From: Alphaproteobacteria bacterium SO-S41
Lineage (GTDB): Bacteria; Pseudomonadota; Alphaproteobacteria; Micropepsales; Micropepsaceae
Direction: 5' to 3'
Assembly: GCA_019670725.1 (NCBI GenBank)
Contig: AP024629.1
Location: 4,030,001-4,094,000 of the forward strand
DNA length: 64,000 nucleotides
Part shown: positions 8,622-16,155 of the stretch, piece by piece
How the letters are laid out: each line of letters opens with the position of its first letter
Position numbering within the stretch: position 1 is the stretch's first letter
Program-made: the position numbers and the translations under genes
Notes under the pieces: generated by a model
The model's database searches: none
Told to the model about the DNA's origin: nothing
Seen by the model: the letters and a program-made list of their open reading frames with translations, nothing else

Positions 8622-8660
8622 AACTGGCCCGCGCAGAAGGCTGTGCGGGCCAGTTCTTTT
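8622..8660 (+). terminator. Hairpin with T-rich tail between DUF1328 and sodB
   Basis: AACTGGCCCGC pairs perfectly with GCGGGCCAGTT (8645-8655), followed by CTTTTG. It is a textbook intrinsic terminator by shape, yet the next gene's ribosome binding site begins about ten bases after the stem, leaving no room for a promoter. It may be a partial terminator or attenuator setting the DUF1328:sodB ratio. Confidence 0.75.
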
Positions 8661-8675
8661 GTCACGGAGACCGCC

Positions 8676-9329
8676 ATGAGCGCCGCCAAGAAAGCCGCCC
8701 CACCCCACGCGTTCAAGCTTCCGCCGCTGCCGTTCAAGGCGTCGGCACTTGAGCCGGCGATCTCGGAGGCGACGCTGACCGAGCATCACGACTTTCATCA
8801 CAAGAAATATATCGACGAGACCAACAAGCTGGTCGCCGGCACAGGCCATGAGGATCTGGCGCTGGCCGATCTCGTGCGTGCGGTGGCGGGCAAGAAGGAG
8901 AGCGCGAAGCTCTTCAACAATGCTGCTCAGGCCTGGAATCATGCCTTTTACTGGCAGTCGCTGAGCCCGAAGGCCGGCAAGCCCACGGGCGATCTCGCAA
9001 AGCGTATCGAAGCCGATTTCGGCTCGCTCGACGCATTCAACGAGAAGCTGATCGCGGAGGGGACCAATCACTTTGCCAGCGGCTGGGCCTGGCTGGTGCA
9101 GCAGGGCGACAAGCTGGCGGTTATCTCGACCCACGATGCCGCGAGCCCGCTCACCGAGAATGGTACGACGCCGCTGTTGGTCGTCGATGTCTGGGAACAT
9201 GCCTACTATCTCGACCGCAAGCACGACCGTCCCGCCTATCTGAAGGCGGTGATCGGCGATCACCTGAACTGGGACTTCGCTGCCGGCATTCTGACGTCGG
9301 GCAAGATTCCCGATCTCGGCGTCGATTGA
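8676..9329 (+). CDS. sodB: Iron-type superoxide dismutase
   Basis: A 217-residue Fe/Mn superoxide dismutase converting superoxide to hydrogen peroxide and oxygen. Metal ligands are visible: His in LTEHHDFHHKKY, His in AQAWNHAFYW, and Asp and His in LVVDVWEHAYY. The Gln in NNAAQAWNH is the position typical of iron enzymes, hence the sodB call. The frame is open upstream to 8616, but that stretch encodes the terminator hairpin; ATG 8676 has CGGAGA five bases upstream and gives the normal N-terminus plus a short Ala/Lys-rich extension. No signal peptide, so cytoplasmic. Confidence 0.93.
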   Translation: MSAAKKAAPPHAFKLPPLPFKASALEPAISEATLTEHHDFHHKKYIDETNKLVAGTGHEDLALADLVRAVAGKKESAKLFNNAAQAWNHAFYWQSLSPKAGKPTGDLAKRIEADFGSLDAFNEKLIAEGTNHFASGWAWLVQQGDKLAVISTHDAASPLTENGTTPLLVVDVWEHAYYLDRKHDRPAYLKAVIGDHLNWDFAAGILTSGKIPDLGVD

Positions 9330-9344
9330 ACGCAGCCGCCCGCG

Positions 9345-9369
9345 GGAACTTTGCCGTGGACCGCGCGTT
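9345..9369 (+). promoter_or_regulatory. Sigma-EcfG-type promoter of the DUF883-like gene
   Basis: GGAAC (9345-9349), exactly 16 bases, CGTT (9366-9369). It lies between sodB and the DUF883-like gene, 51 bases before the latter's ATG. Confidence 0.85.
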
Positions 9370-9420
9370 AGTGGCGCGTTGGGGCTGATCGGAGCCCGCT
9401 CTGGACAAGGCGTTACGAAC

Positions 9421-9723
9421 ATGGCGACGAGCAAGGCGCGCGACACCGAAACCGGCTTCGAAAAGGCCATCGACCGCGTTCGCGACAACGTCAAGGGGTT
9501 CGCTGCCTCGGCTGGTGAAACGGCGGCTGGCGGAGTCGGCAGTGTGGTCGATTACGGCGCCGATGGCCTGAAGAGCGTCGCCCACAAGGTTCCCCAGGTC
9601 GAAGACTGGGCCGATAGTCAGATCGAACAGGCGCGCGATGCCGTTCGCGAACAGCCGCTGAAGATGATGGCGATCGCCGCCGGCGTCGGCGCGCTGTTCG
9701 GTCTTTTCTTTCTCCGCCGTTAA
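9421..9723 (+). CDS. DUF883/ElaB-YqjD-like membrane-anchored protein
   Basis: A 100-residue protein: about 75 hydrophilic, helix-forming residues with many Ala, Asp and Lys, then EQPLKMMAIAAGVGALFGLF as a single Gly-rich membrane anchor ending in LRR. This is the ElaB/YqjD/DUF883 layout, whose E. coli members are stress-induced inner-membrane proteins, YqjD being reported to bind ribosomes. ATG 9421 was chosen because the upstream extension would run into the promoter region. It starts a likely three-gene unit with the holin-like and AI-2E genes. Confidence 0.8.
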   Translation: MATSKARDTETGFEKAIDRVRDNVKGFAASAGETAAGGVGSVVDYGADGLKSVAHKVPQVEDWADSQIEQARDAVREQPLKMMAIAAGVGALFGLFFLRR

Positions 9724-9744
9724 GCCGACAGGCGGATACCCGAC

Positions 9745-10083
9745 ATGATGACCGTTGTCGCCGCCGCCGCGCTGGTCGGCGCCGTGTGGGTCTTGCTCGC
9801 CTTCCTGGGCGTGGCGCTGTTCCTTGCGCTGGCGCCGCTCACGGGACTGGCCGGCGCAGCCGCGCTGACGGCGTTTGCGGCGCTGATCGTGGTGCTGATT
9901 GGCTGTCTCATCGCGCAGCACAAGATCGATCAGGCGCGGCAGAATTCGCTGGTGAACAACCTCATCACGTCCGGTGCGCTGAGCGCGGCGGCCGGCTTTG
10001 TCGGAAAGCGTCCGTTGCTGTCGTTGGGACTCGGTGGCGCGCTGGCCGCGCTGTTCTTTACCGCGACCCGGCCGCGCAAATAG
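9745..10083 (+). CDS. Small membrane protein, phage-holin-like family
   Basis: A 112-residue protein with two long N-terminal hydrophobic segments (about residues 3-30 and 32-58), a basic/polar middle (HKIDQARQNSLVNNL) and a weaker C-terminal hydrophobic stretch before TRPRK. It resembles the holin-superfamily proteins often found next to DUF883 genes in proteobacteria; despite the name these are not phage lysis genes in this setting. It lies 21 bases after the DUF883-like gene with AGGCGG upstream. Its role is unknown. Confidence 0.6.
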   Translation: MMTVVAAAALVGAVWVLLAFLGVALFLALAPLTGLAGAAALTAFAALIVVLIGCLIAQHKIDQARQNSLVNNLITSGALSAAAGFVGKRPLLSLGLGGALAALFFTATRPRK

Positions 10084-10098
10084 GTGAGGCATCGGGGC

Positions 10099-11262
10099 GT
10101 GGCAACAGCAAAAATCGAAGAGGGCAACGCGGCCTCGATGCGCGCCGCCCTCTGGGTGATCGCCGCCGCGGCCATCATCTTCATCCTCGATTTCGGCTCG
10201 GCGATCCTGCTGCCGACCGCCTATGCCGTCGTGCTGGCGCTGGTGCTCGCACCCATCGCCCGCGCCTTCTCGCGCTATATCGGGGATGGTCTCGCCGCTG
10301 CGGTTACGGTGCTGCTCGCCGCCGTCGCGATCGGCGCGACGATCGTGCTGATCCTGCCGTCGGTGACCGACTGGCTGGCCGAAGCGCCGCAGCTCGTCTC
10401 CAAGATCGAGCGCAAGCTGAGGCCCCTGAAGGAACAGCTTGAGATCGTCGAGAACGTCTCCGCCAAGATCCAGGGCACCGACGCCCATGCCGCAGCGGCG
10501 GGCAGCGCCGGCGGCATGCTGGGGCCGATCCTCTCGGGCGGCGCGAATTTCCTCAGCCAGTTCATCTATGTGCTGTTCCTGACCTTGTTTCTGCTTGCGC
10601 TGCGCACCGACCTGCGCCGCCGCGTCATCCTCTGCGCGGAGACGGCGGGCGGCCGCCTGCGCATGGGCCATGCGGTGCGCGACATCGGCCGCAACGTCGC
10701 CGCCTATCTCTTCATCCTGACGCTCATCAATATCGGCGTCGCTGTCGTCACCGCGACGGCGTTCTACGCGGCGGGCGTTCCCGATGCGCTCGCTTGGGGC
10801 GCGATGTTCGGGCTCGCCAACTACGTCCCGGTGATCGGGCCGACCGGCACCATCCTGGCCGCCGGCCTGGTCGGTGTCGCCAACGAGGCGACGCTGTTGG
10901 CCGGTCTCACGGGCGCCGCCATCATGCTGTTCATCAACGCGATCGAATCCCAGTTCGTGCAGCCTTGGCTGATGGCGCGGCGCATCGAGATCAACCCGGT
11001 CGCCATGTTCGTCGCGCTGGCCGTCGTCGTGTGGCTGTGGGGCATTCCCGCCGCGATCATTTCGACGCCGCTGCTGATCGTCGCCTATACCTTCTCGCGC
11101 TACACCCCGGCGCTCGAGCCGATCGCCGTCGCTCTCGCCCCCGTCGCGAAAAGCCGGCATGAGGCCGCGCTCAAGGCCGCCGCCGCACGCGAAGCCGCGC
11201 AGAAACCCAAACGCAGGGAACGCAAGGCCAAGGCGAGTGTTTCATCGGAGCGCGCGGCCTGA
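10099..11262 (+). CDS. AI-2E family transporter (putative permease)
   Basis: About 387 residues with the AI-2E family pattern: paired N-terminal helices (LWVIAAAAIIFILDFGSAIL, YAVVLALVLAPIA), a soluble amphipathic region around residues 95-155, then a C-terminal group of helices with the signature AMFGLANYVPVIGPTGT and FVQPWLMARRIEINPV. The C-terminal tail is Lys/Arg-rich. GTG 10099 is preferred; GTG 10084 directly after the previous stop is the alternative. Family members export autoinducer-2 or act as ion/proton antiporters, so the substrate is open. The 3' end carries a promoter-like site for the CsbD gene and a perfect hairpin over the stop codon (11254-11274). Confidence 0.85.
   Translation: MATAKIEEGNAASMRAALWVIAAAAIIFILDFGSAILLPTAYAVVLALVLAPIARAFSRYIGDGLAAAVTVLLAAVAIGATIVLILPSVTDWLAEAPQLVSKIERKLRPLKEQLEIVENVSAKIQGTDAHAAAAGSAGGMLGPILSGGANFLSQFIYVLFLTLFLLALRTDLRRRVILCAETAGGRLRMGHAVRDIGRNVAAYLFILTLINIGVAVVTATAFYAAGVPDALAWGAMFGLANYVPVIGPTGTILAAGLVGVANEATLLAGLTGAAIMLFINAIESQFVQPWLMARRIEINPVAMFVALAVVVWLWGIPAAIISTPLLIVAYTFSRYTPALEPIAVALAPVAKSRHEAALKAAAAREAAQKPKRRERKAKASVSSERAA
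11217..11241 (+). promoter_or_regulatory. Sigma-EcfG-type promoter of the CsbD gene
   Basis: GGAAC (11217-11221), 16 bases, TGTT (11238-11241), i.e. GGAAC-N17-GTT, inside the end of the AI-2E gene and 55 bases before the CsbD start. A nine-base perfect inverted repeat (GCGGCCTGA/TCAGGCCGC) lies between it and the gene, in the predicted 5' leader. Confidence 0.65.
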
Positions 11263-11295
11263 CGGTCAGGCCGCCCAAGCTTCAGGAGACACATC

Positions 11296-11496
11296 ATGAA
11301 CTGGGATCGCATTGAAGGCGGCTGGAAGCAGATGTCCGGCAAGGTCAAGGAACAGTGGGGCAAGCTCACCGACGATGACCTGACCGAAATCAGCGGCAAG
11401 CGCGACCAGCTTGCAGGCAAGTTGCAGGCCCGTTACGGCATCGCGAAGGAAGAGGCCGAGCGCCAGCTCGACGTCTTCGCCAAGAAGATAAATTAG
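11296..11496 (+). CDS. CsbD family stress protein
   Basis: A 66-residue hydrophilic protein starting MNWDRIEGGWKQMSGKVKEQ with WGKLTDDDL and a C-terminal AEERQLD-like helix, the standard CsbD sequence and length. CsbD proteins are general-stress proteins (sigma-B dependent in Bacillus) of unknown mechanism. AGGAGA lies upstream of the ATG. It is followed immediately by a strong terminator, so it is probably monocistronic. Confidence 0.9.
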   Translation: MNWDRIEGGWKQMSGKVKEQWGKLTDDDLTEISGKRDQLAGKLQARYGIAKEEAERQLDVFAKKIN

Positions 11497-11500
11497 TGCG

Positions 11501-11533
11501 AAACGGCGCCGGTTTCACCGGCGCCGTTTTTCT
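11501..11533 (+). terminator. Intrinsic terminator after the CsbD gene
   Basis: A 13-base perfect stem (AAACGGCGCCGGT / ACCGGCGCCGTTT) with a TTC loop, followed by TTTCTG. It ends just before the next EcfG-type promoter. Confidence 0.85.
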
Positions 11534-11538
11534 GTCAC

Positions 11539-11563
11539 GGAACACAAGTGCGCCGAGCGCGTT
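11539..11563 (+). promoter_or_regulatory. Sigma-EcfG-type promoter of the 69-residue protein gene
   Basis: GGAAC (11539-11543), exactly 16 bases, CGTT (11560-11563), immediately downstream of the CsbD terminator and 34 bases before the next ATG. Confidence 0.85.
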
Positions 11564-11597
11564 GATCACTGGCACGCAAGCTCGAAGGGAGCGACCG

Positions 11598-11807
11598 ATG
11601 ACGCAGAACGATAAGTCCAAGGTACAGGGCGAAGGCGACTACATCTCGGCCAAGAAATTCCAGGACGCGGAGCGCGAATTCGCTGCCCACGGTCCGGTCA
11701 AGGAGAAGGCCAGAGAGGCCGCCGACGCGCTCGACGGCCCAGAAGGCGCCGAACTTGAGGCCGCGCGCAAGGCGTCGGCCAAAGGCAAGACTGCGAACAA
11801 GGAATGA
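11598..11807 (+). CDS. Small charged protein, unrecognised
   Basis: 69 residues, soluble, rich in Lys, Glu and Ala (GDYISAKKFQDAEREFAAHG, then an Ala/Lys-rich tail). No domain recognised, but the size, composition and position between stress genes resemble the small KGG-like or hydrophilin-like stress proteins. The ATG at 11598 is preceded by GAAGGGA and lies a short distance below a consensus EcfG promoter. The gene after it starts nine bases past its stop, so the two are co-transcribed. Confidence 0.7.
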   Translation: MTQNDKSKVQGEGDYISAKKFQDAEREFAAHGPVKEKAREAADALDGPEGAELEAARKASAKGKTANKE

Positions 11808-11815
11808 GGTCAACC

Positions 11816-12190
11816 ATGGCCGACGACACCGACACCGACAATTTCGACATCGTGACCGCCAACCCCGCCGCCTATTACGCGGGGCCGGCCGATGTCTTCA
11901 ACGATCCCGAACTCACCAAGGATCAGAAGCTGCGTTTACTCGAAGAGTGGGAAACCGACCTCAAGCAGCGCCTGACCTCGGACTCCGAGGGCATGGCGCC
12001 GGCCGGTGGCCAGCTCGACGGCGAGCACAAGGCGGACAAGGACGCGGCGATGCTGCGCCAGGCGACAAACTATCTGCGCCAGGTACGCGGCGATGAGAAG
12101 GGCGAGCCCTTCCCGGCGGCGCCCAAGGCGGTGCTGGGCCGCATCTGGCACAAGATCTTCGGACCGCGTCAGCAGACGGTCGCGGCATAA
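11816..12190 (+). CDS. Hypothetical soluble protein of the stress island
   Basis: 124 residues, acidic N-terminal half (ADDTDTDNFDIV, PAAYYAGPADVFNDPEL), a helical stretch KDQKLRLLEEWETDLKQRL, a polar middle and a short basic C-terminus with LGRIWHKIFG. I do not recognise a family. ATG 11816 is preferred over ATG 11804 because GAGG lies six bases before it and avoids overlap with the upstream stop. It is the second gene of the unit that begins at the 11539 promoter and ends at a complex hairpin region. Confidence 0.7.
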   Translation: MADDTDTDNFDIVTANPAAYYAGPADVFNDPELTKDQKLRLLEEWETDLKQRLTSDSEGMAPAGGQLDGEHKADKDAAMLRQATNYLRQVRGDEKGEPFPAAPKAVLGRIWHKIFGPRQQTVAA

Positions 12191-12193
12191 GGA

Positions 12194-12278
12194 ATTGAAG
12201 CGGCGTTCATTGTCCCCCCAACGCCCTCGTCGCTTCAATGAACGGCGGAGAGACCTGGTCTCTCCGCCGTTCGCTTTT
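12194..12278 (+). terminator. Terminator with overlapping alternative hairpins
   Basis: The main stem (12240-12272) has 13 bases on each side (AACGGCGGAGAGA / TCTCTCCGCCGTT) and is followed by GCTTTTG. Upstream, ATTGAAGCG (12194-12202) can pair with CGCTTCAAT (12231-12239), and CGTTCATTG (12204-12212) can pair with CAATGAACG (12236-12244). The last pairing uses the 5' edge of the terminator stem, so the folds are partly exclusive. Confidence 0.7.
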
Positions 12279-12300
12279 GTGAACCGCCGCGCGAATGTGC

Positions 12301-12325
12301 GGAACCGAACGTTGCTCGGCGCGTT
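12301..12325 (+). promoter_or_regulatory. Sigma-EcfG-type promoter of the entericidin-like gene
   Basis: GGAAC (12301-12305), exactly 16 bases, CGTT (12322-12325), 32 bases before the GTG start of the small lipoprotein gene and just after the preceding terminator. Confidence 0.85.
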
Positions 12326-12356
12326 ATCGCTGCAGGTTTTCTGAGGAGAGACGATC

Positions 12357-12512
12357 GTGAAGAACTCAACTGCATACCGCACGCTGACGCTGGCCTGCCT
12401 GCTCGGGACGCTGGCGCTGGGCGCCTGCAACACCGTCCAGGGCGCCGGCACCGACATCAAGAAGACCGGCAACGCGATCGAAGACACCGCCGAGAAGGCG
12501 AAGCCGAAATAG
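12357..12512 (+). CDS. Entericidin-like small lipoprotein
   Basis: A 51-residue protein: a signal peptide (VKNSTAYRTLTLACLLGTLA) ending in the lipobox LGAC, then a short mature peptide NTVQGAGTDIKKTGNAIEDT and a Lys-rich end. The mature sequence matches the entericidin EcnA/EcnB pattern (NTxxGxGxDIxxxGxAIxxxA). In E. coli EcnB is a stationary-phase lipoprotein tied to RpoS. The start is GTG with GAGGAGA upstream. It sits between an EcfG promoter and a bidirectional terminator. Confidence 0.88.
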   Translation: MKNSTAYRTLTLACLLGTLALGACNTVQGAGTDIKKTGNAIEDTAEKAKPK

Positions 12513-12535
12513 TCATCGGCATTTCGCCAGGCATC

Positions 12536-12571
12536 AAAGCCCGACGCATCCCCTGATGCGCCGGGCTTTTG
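12536..12571. terminator. Bidirectional terminator
   Basis: AAAGCCCG and CGCATC pair with GATGCG and CGGGCTTT around a CCCT loop, with one A/C mismatch, followed by T residues on the plus strand and preceded by A residues (T on the minus strand). It separates the lipoprotein gene from the convergent oxygenase gene. Confidence 0.8.
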
Positions 12572-12575
12572 CTTG

Positions 12576-13553
12576 TCAGATTGCGGCGGTGAGCTCGGGA
12601 AAGACCTTCGCGACCTTGCCGAGCAGATACGCGCCATAGGTGCCTTCGAAGGCATGGACGCTGGCTCTATCCCACCGCGTCGCGGCATCGTCGCTCAGCG
12701 CCGCGCGATCCGGCAGCGGCGCGATCTCGGCATCGAAACCGGGATCGTAGAACAGCGGAAACGAGATGCGGCTGCGTCCGGAGGCGTTGCGCACGCGGTG
12801 CGGCGTCGAGCGATACCAGCCGCCCGTGAGACGGTCGAGCATGTCGCCGATATTGCAGACCAGCGTACCCGGCACTGGCGGCGCCTCGATCCAACCGCCT
12901 TGGCTCTTCACCTGCAGCCCGCCATTGTCATCCTGCACCAGCAATGTCAGCAGGCCGTAATCGGTGTGTTCGCCGACGCCCCATGAGTCCGCATCCGCCG
13001 GGGGCGCGGGGTAGTGGAAGATGCGGAACAGCAGCGTCGGATCGGCGGTCAGGTTTTTGCGGAAATAGTTTTCCTCCAGCCCCAGCGACTCCGCGACCCC
13101 GCCCATCAGCATGTCGGCCGCCCGCGCACCCTGCTCGATGAAGGCGAGCACCAGCGAGCGCAGTTCTGGAATCGCGGCCGGAAACAGATTGGCGCCGTGC
13201 AGCGGCGTACCGGCGACAACGCGCGGATCGTCCGGCGGCAGTTCCGTACCGAAATAGAGCCCCTCCTTCAGATCGGGCCGTCCCGAGGTCAGTTCGCCGC
13301 CGACGGGAAACGAGCCCCGCCAGGCGCGCCCGCCATGGCGCATCGCGATCGCCGCCTTCTCGGCTTCCGGCAAGGCAAAGAAGCGCCGCGCCGCCGCGTC
13401 CAGCCCGGCGATGACCGCCTCATCGATGCGATGATTGCGGATGTAGAAGAAGCCGGTGTCGCGACAGGCGCGCTCGATCGCTGCAACGACATCGGCCCGC
13501 GCCGGCGTGTCGTCGAACAGCGGCGCCATGTCGATGATGGGAAGGGCGGACAT
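12576..13553 (-). CDS. 2-oxoglutarate/Fe(II) oxygenase, isopenicillin-N-synthase type
   Basis: A 325-residue enzyme of the non-haem iron dioxygenase superfamily. The N-terminal DIOX_N part ([22 protein letters not shown]) is followed by the jelly-roll core with the iron ligands His and Asp in [10 protein letters not shown] and His in RSTPHRVRN, and the 2-oxoglutarate-binding Arg/Ser in [14 protein letters not shown]. All key residues are present. The start MSALP at 13553 was chosen over an open extension to 13670 that lacks homology and overlaps the divergent gene's leader. Substrate unknown; relatives oxidise amino-acid-derived or hormone-like small molecules. Confidence 0.88.
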   Translation of the reverse strand: MSALPIIDMAPLFDDTPARADVVAAIERACRDTGFFYIRNHRIDEAVIAGLDAAARRFFALPEAEKAAIAMRHGGRAWRGSFPVGGELTSGRPDLKEGLYFGTELPPDDPRVVAGTPLHGANLFPAAIPELRSLVLAFIEQGARAADMLMGGVAESLGLEENYFRKNLTADPTLLFRIFHYPAPPADADSWGVGEHTDYGLLTLLVQDDNGGLQVKSQGGWIEAPPVPGTLVCNIGDMLDRLTGGWYRSTPHRVRNASGRSRISFPLFYDPGFDAEIAPLPDRAALSDDAATRWDRASVHAFEGTYGAYLLGKVAKVFPELTAAI

Positions 13554-13684
13554 GTGACGATTGTAGAGCGGATTGGCGACGGGAAAAATACACCGCGCGC
13601 GGCCTTGACGCGCCGCGGCCTCCGGTGCCCCCTGCCGCGGAAACCCAAGTTCCGCAGTCAGCCCACGCACCCAAGAGGTCCACG

Positions 13685-14515
13685 ATGAGCTTTGTCACGA
13701 CCGAGGACGGCACCGAGATCTTCTACAAGGACTGGGGTCCGAAGGACGCCCAGCCGATCGTCTTCCATCACGGCTGGCCGCTCAGCGCCGATGATTGGGA
13801 CAACCAGATGCTGTTCTTCCTGCAGCACGGCTTCCGGGTGATCGCGCATGACCGCCGCGGCCACGGCCGTTCGTCGCAGAGCCCGTCCGGCCACGAGATG
13901 GACACCTACGCCGCCGACATCGCCGCGCTTACTGACAAGCTAGATCTCAAGAACGCAGTCCATATCGGCCACTCGACCGGCGGCGGCGAAGTCGCGCGCT
14001 ATGTCGCGCGCGCCAGGCCCGGCCGCGTCGCGAAGGCGGTGCTGGTGGGTGCCGTGCCGCCGGTCATGGTCAAATCGGCGTCGAACCCCGGCGGCCTCGA
14101 CATCTCGGTCTTCGACGGCCTGCGCGCCGCGCTCGTCGCCGACCGCTCGCAATTCTACAAGGACCTGCCGACCGGGCCCTTCTACGGCTTCAACCGGCCG
14201 GGCGCGAAGATCTCGCAGGGGCTCATCGACAATTGGTGGCGCCAGGGCATGGCCGGCGCGGCGAACGCCCACTACGAGTGCATCAAGGCGTTTTCGGAAA
14301 CCGACTTCACCGCGGACCTGCAGGCGATCACCGTGCCGGTGCTCGTCGCGCACGGCCTCGACGACCAGATCGTGCCCTACGCAGATTCGGCGCCGCTGGC
14401 GGCCAAGCTGCTGAAACAGGGCACGCTGAAGAGCTATGAAGGCCTGCCGCACGGCATGCTCTCGACCCATCCGGACGTGCTCAACCCGGACCTCCTCGCC
14501 TTCATCAAGGCCTAG
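13685..14515 (+). CDS. Alpha/beta hydrolase, cofactor-free haloperoxidase-like
   Basis: A 276-residue alpha/beta hydrolase close to the non-haem chloroperoxidase/esterase group: [12 protein letters not shown] at the start, [11 protein letters not shown] (oxyanion-side loop), HDRRGHGRS, the nucleophile elbow GHSTGGGEV (Ser97), the acid in [10 protein letters not shown] and the His in GLPHGML. Length is normal. ATG 13685 gives the conserved N-terminus. It is divergent from the oxygenase gene; a six-base inverted repeat (GCGGAA/TTCCGC) lies in the gap. Two tandem hairpins follow its stop. Confidence 0.88.
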   Translation: MSFVTTEDGTEIFYKDWGPKDAQPIVFHHGWPLSADDWDNQMLFFLQHGFRVIAHDRRGHGRSSQSPSGHEMDTYAADIAALTDKLDLKNAVHIGHSTGGGEVARYVARARPGRVAKAVLVGAVPPVMVKSASNPGGLDISVFDGLRAALVADRSQFYKDLPTGPFYGFNRPGAKISQGLIDNWWRQGMAGAANAHYECIKAFSETDFTADLQAITVPVLVAHGLDDQIVPYADSAPLAAKLLKQGTLKSYEGLPHGMLSTHPDVLNPDLLAFIKA

Positions 14516-14529
14516 CGGGGGTTGGCTAC

Positions 14530-14577
14530 CGGCGGCGCTTCAACGCGCCGCCGCTCTCGCCGCGCCCGGGCGAGAGC
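14530..14577 (+). terminator. Tandem GC-rich hairpins after the hydrolase gene
   Basis: Two adjacent stems: CGGCGGCGC/GCGCCGCCG (14530-14553, six-base loop) and GCTCTCGCC/GGCGAGAGC (14553-14577, seven-base loop). Neither has a T tract, so this may be a weak terminator or an mRNA 3'-end stabiliser. Confidence 0.45.
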
Positions 14578-14654
14578 TGCATCGCAGATATGACCACTGA
14601 TAATATTTTCGGAATTCGACGGTCGCGCGATTGACCGGGTTCCCGGCAGCCGTA

Positions 14655-14673
14655 ATATATACGACGTATATAT
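14655..14673. promoter_or_regulatory. AT-rich perfect palindrome (candidate operator)
   Basis: ATATATACG, a central A, then CGTATATAT: a perfect 9-1-9 inverted repeat in otherwise GC-rich DNA, 73 bases before the start of the serine hydrolase gene. Symmetry and position suggest a dimeric repressor/activator site overlapping the promoter. No regulator gene is adjacent. Confidence 0.5.
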
Positions 14674-14745
14674 CGAGAGGGCGGCTGTGGCGAACCCGGG
14701 TATCGCATCCACGCAACATGTGCAGACCGGCAAGGCCGTCGCATC

Positions 14746-16155
14746 ATGACGCGAGACACTCGCGCCGACGAGATCGAAGCAGGAGTCCTTCCCATCGTTC
14801 GGGTCGAGGGCGAAGACCAACGCCGTCCGCTCGCTGAGAGAATGGCCTTCCACCATGTCCCAGGCTTCTCGGTCGCGGTGATCGAGGATGACAAGATCGC
14901 CTGGGCCGATGGCTTCGGCACGCAGGAAGCCGGCAAGGACGATCCTGTTAAGGCCGATACGCTCTTCGCCGGCGCATCGATCAGCAAGCCCGTCACCGCC
15001 GTCGTCGCACTACGGCTGGTGGAGCAAGGCCTGCTCGACCTCGACCGTCCCGCCAACGACTTTCTCACGGCGTGGAAGATCCCGGACAATGAATTCACGG
15101 CTGAGAAAGCGGTGACGCTGCGCCACCTTCTCAGTCATCGCGCCGGCACAAGCGTGCATGGCTTTGGCGGCAATCCCGCCGCGCCGACCATATTTGATAC
15201 GCTGGAGGGACGGCCGCCCGCGCGGACTCCCCCGGTTCGCGTCAACAAGGTGCCGGGCGGCGGCGCGCGCTATTCCGGCGGCGGCATCACCATTGTCCAG
15301 CTGATGATCGAGGAAGCGACCGGCAAGGGCTTCGCGCAGGTTGCCAGGGAACTCGTTTTCGATCCGCTGGGCATGACGCATTCGAGCTTTGTGCATCCGT
15401 TGCCGCCTGAACTGATGGCGATGACCTCGCGCGGCCATAACGAGGATGGCACCGTCGTGGCCGGCGATGGCTATTCTTGGTGCGCGCAACTCGCGGCGGG
15501 CGGCATCTTCACAACCGCGCCCGACTATGCCCGCTTCATCATCGCCTGCCGTGCCGCCTATCTCGGCAAGCCCGGCGCTATTCTAGGCCACGACCTCGCA
15601 CGCCAGATGATGGACCGTGACGGCACCGACGATCAGGGGCTGGGTTGGCGCATCCTTAGCGAGAGTCCAACCCAGCGCTTTGAACACAGCGGCTCGTGCC
15701 AGGGCTATCAGACCGAAGCCATGTGCTATCTCGACCGCGGCGACGGGGTGGTCGTGCTGACCAACGGCGTCGGCGGCATCAATTTCTATTGGGAAGTCAT
15801 CAACACCGTCGCCGAGATGCAGGACTGGCCGGACTACCTGCCGCCCAAGAAGATCGTGACGCCATTCGATGACGCACGGCGTGCGCAGTTGATGGGGCGC
15901 TACCGGATCGTCACCGGCGTCGAGGCGCCCTTCCTGAATATCTGGCAGGAAGGCAATCAGCTCTACAGCGAGATTGTCGGCATGCGCGGTGGCAAGCGCC
16001 ACGTTCGCATGGATCAGTTCGGTCGGCTCTTCAACGATCGCACGCCTTACGAAACGGAGATCGAGTACGGCCCCGACGGCCGCGCCCAGACGCTGCGGAT
16101 CATTGAAGCCGGCACGACCGAAATCGTGCGTGCCGTCCGCGACGACCCGACATGA
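14746..16155 (+). CDS. Serine hydrolase, beta-lactamase class C/esterase family
   Basis: A 469-residue protein of the serine beta-lactamase-like superfamily: HHVPGFSVAVIEDDKIAWAD, the nucleophile motif SISK (Ser78, Lys81), TLRHLLSHRAGTSVHGFGG, the second-motif tyrosine in ARYSGGGITIVQ, and a C-terminal lipocalin-like beta region of about 100 residues. Members are esterases, peptidases or amidases more often than true beta-lactamases. There is no signal peptide, so it is cytoplasmic. Its stop overlaps the start of the aminotransferase-fold gene, so both are one operon and their products may act on the same compound. Confidence 0.85.
   Translation: MTRDTRADEIEAGVLPIVRVEGEDQRRPLAERMAFHHVPGFSVAVIEDDKIAWADGFGTQEAGKDDPVKADTLFAGASISKPVTAVVALRLVEQGLLDLDRPANDFLTAWKIPDNEFTAEKAVTLRHLLSHRAGTSVHGFGGNPAAPTIFDTLEGRPPARTPPVRVNKVPGGGARYSGGGITIVQLMIEEATGKGFAQVARELVFDPLGMTHSSFVHPLPPELMAMTSRGHNEDGTVVAGDGYSWCAQLAAGGIFTTAPDYARFIIACRAAYLGKPGAILGHDLARQMMDRDGTDDQGLGWRILSESPTQRFEHSGSCQGYQTEAMCYLDRGDGVVVLTNGVGGINFYWEVINTVAEMQDWPDYLPPKKIVTPFDDARRAQLMGRYRIVTGVEAPFLNIWQEGNQLYSEIVGMRGGKRHVRMDQFGRLFNDRTPYETEIEYGPDGRAQTLRIIEAGTTEIVRAVRDDPT

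Noticed and set aside
8616-8675. Twenty-residue N-terminal extension of superoxide dismutase
   Set aside because: The extension is encoded by the terminator-like hairpin and lacks a ribosome binding site; ATG 8676 has one.
9151-11160. Minus-strand open frame of about 670 codons opposite sodB, the holin-like and AI-2E genes
   Set aside because: Its translation is low-complexity Arg/Asp/Gly/Gln-rich, typical of an antisense frame in high-GC DNA, and it crosses several real genes and promoters.
11254-11274. Perfect nine-base hairpin over the AI-2E stop codon as a terminator
   Set aside because: No T tract follows, and it lies in the predicted leader of the CsbD transcript, so I kept it only as a structural note.
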